64,000 bases of DNA from Frigoribacterium endophyticum (GCF_011759585.1 NZ_JAAOYV010000002.1:741510-805509), one strand, 5' to 3'. Positions 34,065 to 43,057 are shown, counted from the stretch's first letter. Notes: generated from the sequence alone by a model not told the origin. Program-made: numbers and translations.

Positions 34065-36152
34065 CTAGCGCGTCACGACGACGAACCCGCCGGCCTTGAC
34101 GAGCACCACGCTGCGGCCCGACACGGCCTTCTCCGACACGAGCCGGCCGCGCGAGTCGTAGCTCGACACCGTCGACCGGGTGCCGGATGCCCCGACCGTC
34201 GCCGGCAGCGGCAGCCGCGACGTCGACGACACCAGGTCGGTCGCCCGCCCGCCGGCCCCGGTCAGCGACAGCCGCTGCACGAGCGGCCGCACGATCAGCG
34301 CGTCGATCGTCACGGGCTGCGAGCCCCGGGCGGTCACGGTGACCGCGGTGGCGCCCGGCCCGACCGGCACGGGCAGCGTCTGCGGCAGCAGGGCCCCGGA
34401 GGCGCCGTTCACGCCCTGGGCACCGACCCGCGTCGACAGCGTGCCGAGCGGCACCTTCCCGGCACGCCAGACCGAGGTCGAGACGACTCCCTCGGCACCG
34501 AGCAGCACGGGCTCGACGTGGCGGAGCCCCGACCCGGCGGGCACCGTGATGGTCGCGGTCTGCCCGGGCTGGAGCGTGAGCGCCGAGCCACCGCTGAGCT
34601 GCGACTCCCCCGTCCACGCCGACTCGGGCGTCACGACCGTGCCCGTGGTCGCCGTGGCGGCCTCGGCCTCGACCGTCGTGAGGCCGTCTCGGGCGGCGAC
34701 CGTCGTCGACGCCTGCGCGAGCGCCGACACGTCGGGCGCACCGTCGAGCGCGATCATCGAGAGCAGGCCGTGGATGGTGCTCTCGGCCCCGCTGTTGCGG
34801 TTGACGCTGCCGTCGGCCTGCACGCCGTCGTTGGTCACGCCCGTCGCCCGGTCGTAGACGGACTGCCCGGAGCGGTTCGTGCCGAAGTACCAGCTGGCGG
34901 CCACCGCCGCGACCTCCCGGAACCCGGCACCGCCCGAGGCGTCGGCCACGGCGAGCGCCGACTGGAGGCGCGAGTCGGCGCCGTAGGCGATCTGCGTCTG
35001 GTCGACCGGGGTCGGGTACCAGGCGTTGTCGGGGCCGCTCGCGGTGAGCAGGGTCGTCGTGAACGACGCCGTGTCGACGACGGCGGGCGCGAGCAGGTCG
35101 GCACGGCCGAGCACGGTCGAGGCCCGCGCGAGCGCGGCCGGCATCTGCGACGCCCACGAGTGCCACATCGACCGCGAGTTCGTCCAGGGCAGGACGGCCC
35201 CGTAGGGCCAGGTCTGCGGGTCTCCGGAGGCCATGCGGGCCACGCCCTCGGCGAGCTGCGTCGTGGCCGTCCGCACGACGGCGTCGTCGGGGGCCGCGGC
35301 GACGTACGCGCCCAGGCCGAGCACCGCCTCCGCCGTGGCGTCCGCGCCGTCGACGATCAGCCAGGCGGGCACCTGCACGCCGTCGGCGACGTCGTACTGC
35401 CCGTACCGCGAGAGGGTGTCGCCCTGCAGCGCCGCGACGCCGAGCTGGAGGCGCTGCTGCAGGAAGGCGGCGAACTCCGGGTCGTCGTCGCGGAAGGCCG
35501 CGAAGCCCTCGCCGAACGCCCAGAGGCTGCGGGCCAGCCAGTAGCTGTTGCCGCTGTCGGACGGGTCGGGCAGCTCGACCGGCACCGGGCTGCGGTTGAA
35601 CGTGCCGTCGGGCTGCATCCACAGCACGACGTTGCCCGCGGCCGGGCCGGTGGTGGTCTGGAAGTACGCGGTCGCGCGCAGCAGCTCGTACGCCTTCTCA
35701 CGGCTCGCCTCCGCCCCGGTCAGCTGCCAGTCGCGCAGGTAGACCACGGCCGCCCGCGAGACGTCGTCGGAGTTGTACGCGCCCTGGCCCCAGTACCCGG
35801 TGGCCGGGTCGAGCGGCCCGCCGCCCACGCGGGCGAAGGCGCCGCCGTCGCGGGCGTCGGCGTACGTCCACGGCAGCGTCAACGCCGGCTCGGAGTCGAG
35901 CCGGTAGGAGGTGTGGCCCTCCTCCGGCGCCGGCGTCGCCTGGTCGAGGAGGAAGTCGAGGTGGGCGAGGTTCGTCAGCGGTGCCGGGGCCGCCGCGGGC
36001 GCGCCGGCCGCCGGGGCGGGAGCCGCCGGGGCCGCCGGGGCGGGAGCGGCGGGAGGCACGGCGGAGGCGGGCAGCGCCCCCGTCACCCCCAGCGCGAGGG
36101 CTGTCGTGGCGGCCAGGGCGAGCCCTGCCCATCGTGCGGTGCGTGCGGTCAT
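34065..36152 (-). CDS. Secreted alpha/alpha-barrel protein, probable glycoside-active enzyme
   Basis: 695 residues, last gene of the LacI/GH130 operon. Signal peptide 1-31 ends ALPASA, followed by a Pro/Ala linker (about 32-60). The large middle part (about 60-480) is helical with repeated Trp/Tyr/Gly motifs: YWGQGAYNSDDVSRAAVVY, SGNSYWLARSLWAFGEGF, NSRSMWHSWASQMP and NRNSGAESTIHGLLSM. This pattern is common in (alpha/alpha)6 glycosidases and lyases. The C-terminal 200 residues are beta-rich (AEAATATTGT onward), possibly a CBM35-like carbohydrate-binding module. I cannot assign a GH family. Role inferred: first attack on the polymer outside the cell. Confidence 0.78.
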   Translation of the reverse strand: MTARTARWAGLALAATTALALGVTGALPASAVPPAAPAPAAPAAPAPAAGAPAAAPAPLTNLAHLDFLLDQATPAPEEGHTSYRLDSEPALTLPWTYADARDGGAFARVGGGPLDPATGYWGQGAYNSDDVSRAAVVYLRDWQLTGAEASREKAYELLRATAYFQTTTGPAAGNVVLWMQPDGTFNRSPVPVELPDPSDSGNSYWLARSLWAFGEGFAAFRDDDPEFAAFLQQRLQLGVAALQGDTLSRYGQYDVADGVQVPAWLIVDGADATAEAVLGLGAYVAAAPDDAVVRTATTQLAEGVARMASGDPQTWPYGAVLPWTNSRSMWHSWASQMPAALARASTVLGRADLLAPAVVDTASFTTTLLTASGPDNAWYPTPVDQTQIAYGADSRLQSALAVADASGGAGFREVAAVAASWYFGTNRSGQSVYDRATGVTNDGVQADGSVNRNSGAESTIHGLLSMIALDGAPDVSALAQASTTVAARDGLTTVEAEAATATTGTVVTPESAWTGESQLSGGSALTLQPGQTATITVPAGSGLRHVEPVLLGAEGVVSTSVWRAGKVPLGTLSTRVGAQGVNGASGALLPQTLPVPVGPGATAVTVTARGSQPVTIDALIVRPLVQRLSLTGAGGRATDLVSSTSRLPLPATVGASGTRSTVSSYDSRGRLVSEKAVSGRSVVLVKAGGFVVVTR

Positions 36153-36176
36153 CGTCGACCGCCTCCTTCTGTCTCG

Positions 36177-36233
36177 TCGTGCGGAGTGGTGGGAGTCGTG
36201 CGGGGTGGTGGGAGTCGTGCGGGGTGGTGGGGG
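36177..36233. repeat. Three 19-nt tandem repeats filling a spacer
   Basis: TCGTGCGGGGTGGTGGGAG-type units at 36177, 36196 and 36215 occupy most of the gap between the GH130 gene and the secreted protein gene. The array ends on the base before the GH130 stop codon. Confidence 0.85.
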
Positions 36234-37373
36234 TCAGGCGTGGTCGAGGCGGGCGACGCCGATCTTGGAGTCGGCCATGCCGTAGAAGACCCACGGCACC
36301 CCGTCGACATCCTCGATCGCGGTCGGGAAGACGACGTTCGGCACGATGCCGGCGCGCTCGTCGTCGGTCTCGGCCTCGAGCAGCGGCTCGGCCGAGCGGG
36401 CGAGCACCCGGGAGGGGTCGTCGGCGTCGAGGATCATCCCGCCCGCGGCGTAGTTGACGTTCTGCTGCTGCGCGAAGGCGTCCTCGATGACGCCGGTGAC
36501 GCCGTGGTGCAGCAGCAGCCAGCCCTCGGGCACGCGGCGCGGGGGCGGGCCGCCGCCGATCTTGAGCTCCTCGAACGGGGCCGCGGGCCCGGCGACCGGC
36601 CGGTGCTGCCCCCAGCGGGCGAGGGCGCGCAGGTCGCGCTCGACGGCCTCGACCGGCACGTAGCTGATCCAGATCGAGTGGCGGCCGTCGGTCACCCCCG
36701 CCGGCAGCGGGCTGCCCTCGCCCGGCACGGTCGCGCCGATGTGCCACATCGGCCGGTGCAGCACGGCGAAGCTGCGCACCCCGTCGGGCGCCGTCACCGG
36801 CTCGGGGAAGAACGTCGTGTCCTTGTTGTGGAAGAGGCCGAGGTCGGTGTCGAGCTCGTCGACGTAGTCGAACGTCACGGGCCCGAGCCGGCGCCACTCG
36901 CGCAGGTCGTCGCTGACGGCGACGGCGGTGCGCGGGCCGAGCGGCCCGTACGCGACGTAGGTCATCACGTGCAGGCCGAGCTCGTCGACCCGCGTGACGC
37001 GGGGGTCCTCGACGCCCGAGTGGGTCGCCCCGCGCTCCCAGCCGCGGTCGGGGGCGAGCACGACGCCCTGGCGCTCGACGCCGACGGGCACGCCGTCGTC
37101 GACGAGCACGCGGGCGAGGCCGACGCGCGAGACGTTGCCGGCGGCGACGAGCCGCGGCAGCAGGTACAGCTCGCCGTCGGGCCCGCGGCCCGAGCCGGGG
37201 TTGAGCACGCCCTCGGCCTCGAGCGGGTCGCCCGGGTCGGGGGTCATGACGACCCCGGCGCGGGTCAGCCGGTAGGGGAAGGCGCCCGGCGCGACGGCGG
37301 TGGCGGAGCCGCCCGAGGGGCCGGTGGAGACGGTGGAGGCGGTGGAGGCGGTGGTGCGGGATGCGGTGGTCAC
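36234..37373 (-). CDS. GH130 glycoside phosphorylase
   Basis: 379 residues. Five-bladed propeller of family GH130, whose members phosphorolyse beta-mannosides such as mannosyl-glucose or mannobiose. Blocks seen: LNPGSGRGPDGELYLLPR, THSGVEDPRVTRVDE with the catalytic Asp, MWHIGATVPGEGS, KIGGGPPPRRVPEGWLLLHHGV and WVFYGMADSKIGVARL. Phosphate-binding Arg/His positions appear present. A variable Ser/Thr N-terminus of about 25 residues precedes the fold. In the cell it would release mannose 1-phosphate or a related sugar phosphate from imported oligosaccharide. Confidence 0.9.
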   Translation of the reverse strand: MTTASRTTASTASTVSTGPSGGSATAVAPGAFPYRLTRAGVVMTPDPGDPLEAEGVLNPGSGRGPDGELYLLPRLVAAGNVSRVGLARVLVDDGVPVGVERQGVVLAPDRGWERGATHSGVEDPRVTRVDELGLHVMTYVAYGPLGPRTAVAVSDDLREWRRLGPVTFDYVDELDTDLGLFHNKDTTFFPEPVTAPDGVRSFAVLHRPMWHIGATVPGEGSPLPAGVTDGRHSIWISYVPVEAVERDLRALARWGQHRPVAGPAAPFEELKIGGGPPPRRVPEGWLLLHHGVTGVIEDAFAQQQNVNYAAGGMILDADDPSRVLARSAEPLLEAETDDERAGIVPNVVFPTAIEDVDGVPWVFYGMADSKIGVARLDHA

Positions 37374-37385
37374 GGGGATCTCCTG

Positions 37386-38219
37386 TCAGCCCTTCACGCT
37401 CGAGCCGACGTCGGTCGAGATGAAGTAGCGCTGGAACACGATGAACAGCACGACCACGGGCGCCGCGAGCACGACGGCCCCGGCCAGGGTCGCGCCGAAG
37501 GGGTTGGCGGCGGTCGCGGCGACGTTCGAGATGTAGTTCGCCAGCGAGACCGCGAGCGGCTGCATCGACGCCTCCTTCGTGATGAGGAACGGCCAGAGGA
37601 ACTCGTTCCACGGCCCGATGAAGGTGAGCAGCAGCGCGGTGACGAGGGCCGGCCGCACCAGCGGCAGCGCGATGTTCCACAGCAGCCGGAACTCGCCGGT
37701 GCCGTCGATGCGGGCCGCCTCGAACAGCTCGCGCGGCAGCTGGAGGAAGTACTGCCGGAAGATGATGACCGCCGTCGAGTTGATGGCGAACGGCAGGATC
37801 ATGCCCAGGTAGCTGTCGCTGAGGCCGTAGTTGCGGGCGATCAGCACGTAGAGCGGGATGACCAGCAGCTGGAACGGCACGACCTGCACGAGCAGCGCGA
37901 GCGCGAACGTCACCCCGCGCCCCCGCCACTGCAGCACGGCCAGCGCGTAGCCGACGAGCACGCCGAAGACGACGGTGCAGATCAGCACGCCCCCGGTGAA
38001 GATGCCCGAGTTCACCAGCCCGGTCAGCAGACCGATGCGGCTGTCGATGGCGGCGTAGTTCGCGCCCGTCAGGTTCGACGGGTGCGGGAAGGCCCCGGCG
38101 ACGGTGGGGTCGGGCTTCGTCTGCAGCGAGCCGATCACCATGTAGTAGAAGGGGAAGAGGAACGCGAGCGCCCCCACGGCGAGGACGACGCCCCGCAGCA
38201 CGACCTGGAACCTCGACAT
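37386..38219 (-). CDS. Sugar ABC transporter permease, MalG type
   Basis: 277 residues, about six membrane spans. The EAA loop is ELFEAARIDGTGEFRLLWN followed by IALPLVRPAL. It ends VFQRYFISTDVGSSVKG, a typical MalG-type end. Starts one base after the stop of the MalF-type partner. Together with the preceding binding protein it forms a CUT1 importer. The ATPase is not encoded here, so a shared MsiK-type ATPase is expected, as in many actinobacteria. Confidence 0.92.
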   Translation of the reverse strand: MSRFQVVLRGVVLAVGALAFLFPFYYMVIGSLQTKPDPTVAGAFPHPSNLTGANYAAIDSRIGLLTGLVNSGIFTGGVLICTVVFGVLVGYALAVLQWRGRGVTFALALLVQVVPFQLLVIPLYVLIARNYGLSDSYLGMILPFAINSTAVIIFRQYFLQLPRELFEAARIDGTGEFRLLWNIALPLVRPALVTALLLTFIGPWNEFLWPFLITKEASMQPLAVSLANYISNVAATAANPFGATLAGAVVLAAPVVVLFIVFQRYFISTDVGSSVKG

Positions 38220-38220
38220 G

Positions 38221-39234
38221 TCAGTCCTCCTTCCCGCCGGCGAAGCGGTTCTGCAGCAGCGCGATCACGAGCACGAGCACGACGAGCACGACGCCGATGG
38301 CGGCCGCCTGGTCGGGGTTCCCCTGCTCGATGCCCTTCTGGTACATCAGCAGGACGGGCGAGGTCGACGCGCCGTTCGGCCCGCCTCCCCCGGTCAGCAG
38401 GTAGGGCTCGGTGAACAGGTTCGCGCCCGTCACGGTCGAGACGAGCAGCACGAGCACCGTCGCGGGCCGGACGCCCGGCACGGTCACCGTGAAGAACGAC
38501 CTGACCACGCCGGCGCCGTCGCTCGACGCCGCCTCGTAGAGCTCCTTCGGCACGTTCTGCAGCGCCGCGAGGTAGAGCAGGATGTAGAACCCCAGCTGCT
38601 TCCACGTGACGAACAGCGCGATCGAGGGCATCGCCCAGGCCGAGTTGATGAGCCACGACGGCGACGGCGCCAGCGGCCCGAGCACCTGGTTGACGAGCCC
38701 GTTGCCGTTGAACAGGAAGAGCCACACCGCGACGACCGCGACGCTCGCCGTGAGGTACGGCACGTAGTAGGCCACCCGCAGGAAGCCCTTGAACCGCACG
38801 ACCTTGTTGAGCGCCGTCGCGAGCACGATGCTCAGCACGACCGTGAGCGGCACGTTGATGACCAGGAACACGCCGACGTTGGCGAACGACCGCAGCACGG
38901 CCGGGTCGGTGAACGCGGTGACGAAGTTCTGCAGCCCGACGAACGGGCGCTCGACCTGGGCGCCGGGGGCCGTGAAGAAGTAGTCGTGGAAGGCGATGTA
39001 CACCGCGTAGCCGAGCGGGTACGCGAAGACCGCGAGCACGAAGACCAGGTACGGCGCGCTGAAGAGCAGGCCGAGGGGGTTCTTGCCGAGCGGGCCGCCG
39101 CGACGGCGACGCACGGGGCCGCGACCGCCCGACCGGGCCCCGCCGGGGCGGGGGCGGCCCGAGGAGGCGCGGGGCGCCTCCTCGGAGCCGCCCCCGGCCG
39201 CCGGCGTGGCCGGCTCGGCGCTGAGGGTCGACAC
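38221..39234 (-). CDS. Sugar ABC transporter permease, MalF type
   Basis: 337 residues. A disordered, basic N-terminus of about 55 residues (ending RRRRGGPLGKNPLG) precedes six membrane spans. The EAA loop is VPKELYEAASSDGAGVVRSF. CUT1 permease partner of the MalG-type gene. Starts 4 nt after the binding-protein stop. Confidence 0.92.
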   Translation of the reverse strand: MSTLSAEPATPAAGGGSEEAPRASSGRPRPGGARSGGRGPVRRRRGGPLGKNPLGLLFSAPYLVFVLAVFAYPLGYAVYIAFHDYFFTAPGAQVERPFVGLQNFVTAFTDPAVLRSFANVGVFLVINVPLTVVLSIVLATALNKVVRFKGFLRVAYYVPYLTASVAVVAVWLFLFNGNGLVNQVLGPLAPSPSWLINSAWAMPSIALFVTWKQLGFYILLYLAALQNVPKELYEAASSDGAGVVRSFFTVTVPGVRPATVLVLLVSTVTGANLFTEPYLLTGGGGPNGASTSPVLLMYQKGIEQGNPDQAAAIGVVLVVLVLVIALLQNRFAGGKED

Positions 39235-39237
39235 GGC

Positions 39238-40524
39238 CTAGCCCTGGGCCGCGAGCTCGTCGACCTTCGTGGCCGCGTCGCCGAGGGCCTGGTCGACGTC
39301 GCCCTCGCCGAAGATGACGCTCTTCGACCAGGCGTCGCGGAGGGCCTGCAGCTCGGCCACGGTGTTCGGGCCGGACGGCACCTCGATGGTGCGGGCCGCC
39401 TGGTCGCCGAAGAGCGCGTAGGCGGGGTTGGCCTCGAAGTAGTCGGCGTACGTCGTCGCGAGGTCGGTGCGGATCGGCATCTGGCCGGTCGTCTCGAGCA
39501 GGGCGCGGTCCTGCTCCTCGCTCGTGGTGAACTTCAGGAACTCCCACGCGGTGCCCTGGTTCTCGCACGCCGTGTACATGCCGACGTTCTTGGCGTCGCT
39601 GAAGGTGTACGTCTCGTCGGCGGGCGTGCCGTCCTCGGTCGGCACGGGCACGGCGCCCCAGTTCACGTCGGAGTAGACGTTGACGGCCCACGGCCCGACG
39701 ATCGACATCGCGGCCTCGCCGTCGGCGAACGAGTCGCCGGTGTACTGCTCCTGGCCGGCGAGCCCCTGGTCGTAGAGGTCGCGCCAGAACCCGGCGACGG
39801 TCTCACCCTCGTCGTCGGCGAAGGTGGCCTTGCCGTCCTCGACGAGACCGGTGCCGCCGGTCGCCGCGGCGTAGAGCGGCATGAAGTCGAACTGCGTCTG
39901 GAAGAACTCGCTGGTCGGCGCCGGGTGGATCGCGTAGTCGGAGACGCCCGCGTCGACGAGCGTCTTGCTCGTGGCCAGGAAGTCGTCGTAGGTCGAGAGC
40001 GCGGGGGCCTCGGCGTCGAGGCCGGCCTGCGTGAAGAGGTCCTTGTTGTAGAAGATCATCACGGGGTTCGACTTCCAGGGCAGCTGGTAGTACTTCCCGT
40101 CGGCGTCCTGGTACTGCTCGGCGAGGTCGCCGCTGCGCTCCTCGACGTAGTCGGCGCCGTCGTCGAAGCTCGACAGGTCGACGAGGCCGCCCTGCTTCTG
40201 GAACTGGCCGACGGCGCTCGGGGCCGTGTTGTAGACGAGGCAGGGTGCGTTGCCGGCCGTGATGGCCGCGCCGATGACCTCTTCGCTCGACTTGCCGGCG
40301 GGGATCTCCTGGCCCTTCACCTGCTCGTCGGGGTGGTCGGCGTTCCAGGCCTCGACGGCGGCCTTGCCCCAGGCGACCTCCGACTCGTTGTTCGAGTACC
40401 AGATCGTGATCGGGCCCTTCGCGGTGAGGGCGTCGCCGCCGCCTCCCCCGCCGCCGGAGCAGGCGGTCAGGCCGAGGCCGGCGAGCAGGACGGTGGCGCC
40501 GATGAGTGTGGTGCGTCGTTGCAC
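39238..40524 (-). CDS. Sugar-binding lipoprotein (CUT1 family)
   Basis: 428 residues. Lipobox LTAC near residue 22, then a run of glycines. The mature protein opens GPITIWYSNNESEVAWGKAA, typical of extracellular solute-binding proteins for oligosaccharides. Later blocks include GKYYQLPWKSNPVMIFYNKD and ALFGDQAARTIEVPSGPNT. It supplies imported sugar to the two permeases. Ligand is inferred from the neighbouring GH130-type enzymes, most likely a beta-mannoside-like oligosaccharide. Confidence 0.92.
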   Translation of the reverse strand: MQRRTTLIGATVLLAGLGLTACSGGGGGGGDALTAKGPITIWYSNNESEVAWGKAAVEAWNADHPDEQVKGQEIPAGKSSEEVIGAAITAGNAPCLVYNTAPSAVGQFQKQGGLVDLSSFDDGADYVEERSGDLAEQYQDADGKYYQLPWKSNPVMIFYNKDLFTQAGLDAEAPALSTYDDFLATSKTLVDAGVSDYAIHPAPTSEFFQTQFDFMPLYAAATGGTGLVEDGKATFADDEGETVAGFWRDLYDQGLAGQEQYTGDSFADGEAAMSIVGPWAVNVYSDVNWGAVPVPTEDGTPADETYTFSDAKNVGMYTACENQGTAWEFLKFTTSEEQDRALLETTGQMPIRTDLATTYADYFEANPAYALFGDQAARTIEVPSGPNTVAELQALRDAWSKSVIFGEGDVDQALGDAATKVDELAAQG

Positions 40525-40593
40525 GGTGTTCTCCTTGATCGGGTGGTGCGCTGTGAGGGGGTGCCGCCACCGGCGAGCCGGCGCGGGCGGAGG

Positions 40594-41739
40594 TCAGGAG
40601 GCGCGGGTCGGGCCCGCCGCCTCGCGGTAGACGTAGAGCTCGCGGCGGCCGGGAGGCGCGTCCCAGCCCTGCGCGAAGGTCCAGCGGCCGTCGACCCGGC
40701 TGAGCCCGCCCCAGCTGAGCGAGCCGCCCGGCGTGAGGTCGAGCTGCTCGAACGGCCGGTCGACGTCGTAGCGGGCCTGGCTCGCGGCGAAGCGGCCGTC
40801 GACGTCGTGGAAGACGTCGAGCACGAGGTGCCCGTCGCCCGTGACGATCGCCGCGGCGACCTCGTGCAGGTGGCCGCCGACGCTCGACAGGTCGAGGTAG
40901 TCGACCGGCTCGAAGGCCCAGGTGCGCATGTCGTCGGAGCGGCCGACGTGCAGCACGCCGTCGAAGCCCTCGCTGACGAACATGAGGTACTCGCCGCCGA
41001 GGCGGACGGCCTCGCCGTGCTCGTCGCGGGGCACCACGGCGCCCTTCGCCCAGAGCCGCGTCTGCTCGGGCGGGGCGATCGGGCCGAGGCGCTGCCAGGT
41101 CACGAGGTCGTCGCTGACGGCGAGCATCATCTCGCAGCCGACCGCCCCGACGGGGTAGCCCGTGCTCGGGAACGCGGCCCGCGCCTCCTCGGTGATCGGG
41201 TGGACGCCGTTGTAGAACAGCCACCAGCGGCCCTCGGCGCGGTAGACCTTCGGGTCCTCCGTGCCGAGCAGCTCGAGGTCGTCGGTCGGGCGGACGACCG
41301 GGTTGGCGGGGTCGTCGACCCACGAGGCGCCCGGGGCCGTGAGGTCGAGGGTCGCGTGGCCGATGCGGCTGCCGAGGCTCTCCTTGACGGGCGACGCCCG
41401 GTAGAAGAGGTGCAGCGTGCCGTCGTGCTCGACCATCGAGGGGTTGTAGAGCGACGAGCTCGTCCAGCCGATGCCGTCGGGGTCGCCCCACTGGCCCTCG
41501 AGCGTGAAGGTCAGGGCGGGGTCGGGCTCGAACGGGCCGACGGCCCAGTCGGGGCGGTCGGGGCCGTAGGCGGCCGGGCCGGAGAAGGTCAGCTGCGCGA
41601 GGGCGCCGGTCTGCTCGTTCTCGTGCACCAGGGCGTCGTCGAGCACGGCGCGGAGGGCGTCGGGCGTGAGCGGCTCGAGGCGACGGGCTGCGTCGGTGCT
41701 GGTGTTGCTGCTGCTGCTGCTGGTGCTGGCGGGGGTCAT
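40594..41739 (-). CDS. Glycoside hydrolase/phosphorylase, five-bladed propeller (GH130/GH43-like)
   Basis: 381 residues, first gene of the operon. A Ser-rich N-terminus encoded by CTG repeats (SSSSSN) is followed by a propeller with LYNPSMVEHDGTLHLFYRAS, LELLGTEDPKVYRAEGRWWL, WAKGAVVP and GHLHEVAAAIVTGDGHLVL. The NPSM and EDPKV blocks are shared with GH130 and relatives (GH32/43/68 clans), yet it differs strongly from the other GH130 gene. Probably intracellular, since no signal is seen. Exact family needs a profile search. Confidence 0.75.
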   Translation of the reverse strand: MTPASTSSSSSNTSTDAARRLEPLTPDALRAVLDDALVHENEQTGALAQLTFSGPAAYGPDRPDWAVGPFEPDPALTFTLEGQWGDPDGIGWTSSSLYNPSMVEHDGTLHLFYRASPVKESLGSRIGHATLDLTAPGASWVDDPANPVVRPTDDLELLGTEDPKVYRAEGRWWLFYNGVHPITEEARAAFPSTGYPVGAVGCEMMLAVSDDLVTWQRLGPIAPPEQTRLWAKGAVVPRDEHGEAVRLGGEYLMFVSEGFDGVLHVGRSDDMRTWAFEPVDYLDLSSVGGHLHEVAAAIVTGDGHLVLDVFHDVDGRFAASQARYDVDRPFEQLDLTPGGSLSWGGLSRVDGRWTFAQGWDAPPGRRELYVYREAAGPTRAS

Positions 41740-41788
41740 GGGGCTCCGACTTCGTCGTCGTGGCGGTCTGGCTGGTGTGGCGAGTGGT

Positions 41789-41806
41789 TACCGAAACGTT
41801 TCGGTA
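41789..41806. promoter_or_regulatory. LacI-family operator of the first sugar locus
   Basis: TACCGAAACGTTTCGGTA is an 18-bp perfect palindrome with the central CG typical of LacI-family sites. It lies 50 nt before the first gene of the catabolic operon and just beyond the lacI-type gene, so it should control the reverse-strand operon. Confidence 0.85.
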
Positions 41807-41867
41807 GACAGGAAGCTAACACGGCGGGGCACCGAGCGGAAGGGGCTCGGCCGACGAGGCGCGGGGC

Positions 41868-42884
41868 TCAGCGCGCGGCGGGGGCGGTGGAGTCGCGGAC
41901 GAGCAGGCGGGCCGGCGCCACCGAGGCGTCGGGCCCGGCCTGGCCCTCGACGGCCGCGAGCAGCAGCCGGGCGGCCTCGGCCCCGATCAGCCGGGGCGTC
42001 GTCGTGAGGGTCGTCAGCGCGGGGCGCACGTACGAGCCGAGCTCGATGCCGTCGAACCCGGCGACGCTGACGTCGTCGGGCACGCGCACGCCGAGCCGGT
42101 CGGCCTCGGCCATGAAGCCGATGGCGGCCAGGTCGTTCGCGCAGAAGACCGCGGTGGGCCGCTCCGGGCGCGACAGGAGGTCGGCCGCGGCCCGACGCCC
42201 GCCGTCGTAGGTGAAGTCGGCCTCGACGACGACGCCGGGGTCGTGGCCGACGGCGACCAGCGACTCCTGCCAGGCCTCGACGCGGTGGACGGCGTGCACG
42301 AAGCGGGCGGGCCCGGCGACGTGCGCGAAGCGGCGGTGCCCCAGCCCGACGAGGTGGTCGACGAGCTCGCGCACGCCCGCGGCGACGTCCTGCCGGACCG
42401 CCGGCAGGGGGAAGCCGGGGGCGGGGTTGACGCCGACGGCGGGCAGGCCGAGCTGCTGCACGAGCGGCACGCGCGGGTCGTCGACGACGAGCTCGTTGAG
42501 GAAGACCCCGTCGACGCGGCGCCCGGCGGCGAGGCGGCGGTAGCGGTCGAGGGTCTCGTCGGCCGCGGAGCCCATCTGCAGGATGAGCGCCCAGCCGCGG
42601 GGGTCGAGCACCGACTCGAGGCCGCCGATGAAGCTGCCGAAGAACGGGTCGCTCTCGAGGACGAACGGGTCGCGGTGCACGACGAGGCCGACGGTGAAGG
42701 CGCGGCCGGAGCTGAGCGAGCGGCCGCGCACGTTCGGCACGAAGCCGAGGTCGGCGGCGGCCTGCTTGATGCGCGCCCGGGTCTGGTCGGAGACCCCGGG
42801 CCGGTCGTTCAGGGCGCTCGACACCGAGCTGATCGCGACCCCGGCGCGGGCGGCGACCTCGACGATGGTGACCCGCTGGGTCAT
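41868..42884 (-). CDS. LacI-family transcriptional regulator (first sugar locus)
   Basis: 338 residues. The N-terminal helix-turn-helix reads VTIVEVAARAGVAISSVSSA then LNDRPGVSDQTRARIKQAA, and the hinge GFVPNVRGRSLSSGRA. The periplasmic-binding-type sensor follows, with PTAVFCANDLAAIGFMAEAD near residue 240 and DDVSVAGFDGIELGSYVRP. Upstream of and in the same direction as the operon, with a perfect palindrome between them. The inducer is presumably an oligosaccharide or sugar phosphate from the pathway. Confidence 0.93.
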   Translation of the reverse strand: MTQRVTIVEVAARAGVAISSVSSALNDRPGVSDQTRARIKQAAADLGFVPNVRGRSLSSGRAFTVGLVVHRDPFVLESDPFFGSFIGGLESVLDPRGWALILQMGSAADETLDRYRRLAAGRRVDGVFLNELVVDDPRVPLVQQLGLPAVGVNPAPGFPLPAVRQDVAAGVRELVDHLVGLGHRRFAHVAGPARFVHAVHRVEAWQESLVAVGHDPGVVVEADFTYDGGRRAAADLLSRPERPTAVFCANDLAAIGFMAEADRLGVRVPDDVSVAGFDGIELGSYVRPALTTLTTTPRLIGAEAARLLLAAVEGQAGPDASVAPARLLVRDSTAPAAR

Positions 42885-43057
42885 GTCGCGCCTCCTCGCC
42901 TCGCCCGTGACGGCTCCGCCGCGGCGAGCGCCGCGGACCGGGACGATGCTACGGCAGGCGTCACGGCACCTCGCGGAGTGGTCGTTCAGCGCGCGTGCAC
43001 GCGCGGGTCTGCGGACTCACAGCCGTTCCATCGGATCCCGCCAAGAGACTGCAGGAC

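Noticed and set aside
34518-38414. A 1298-codon open frame on the forward strand opposite the GH130/permease genes
   Set aside because: It is the antisense shadow of high-GC genes: Arg/Gly/Val-rich, no domain, no ribosome site, while the opposite strand encodes complete known families.
38218-42210. A 1330-codon forward frame opposite the permease, binding-protein and propeller genes
   Set aside because: Same reason; its composition follows the third-position GC of the reverse-strand genes.
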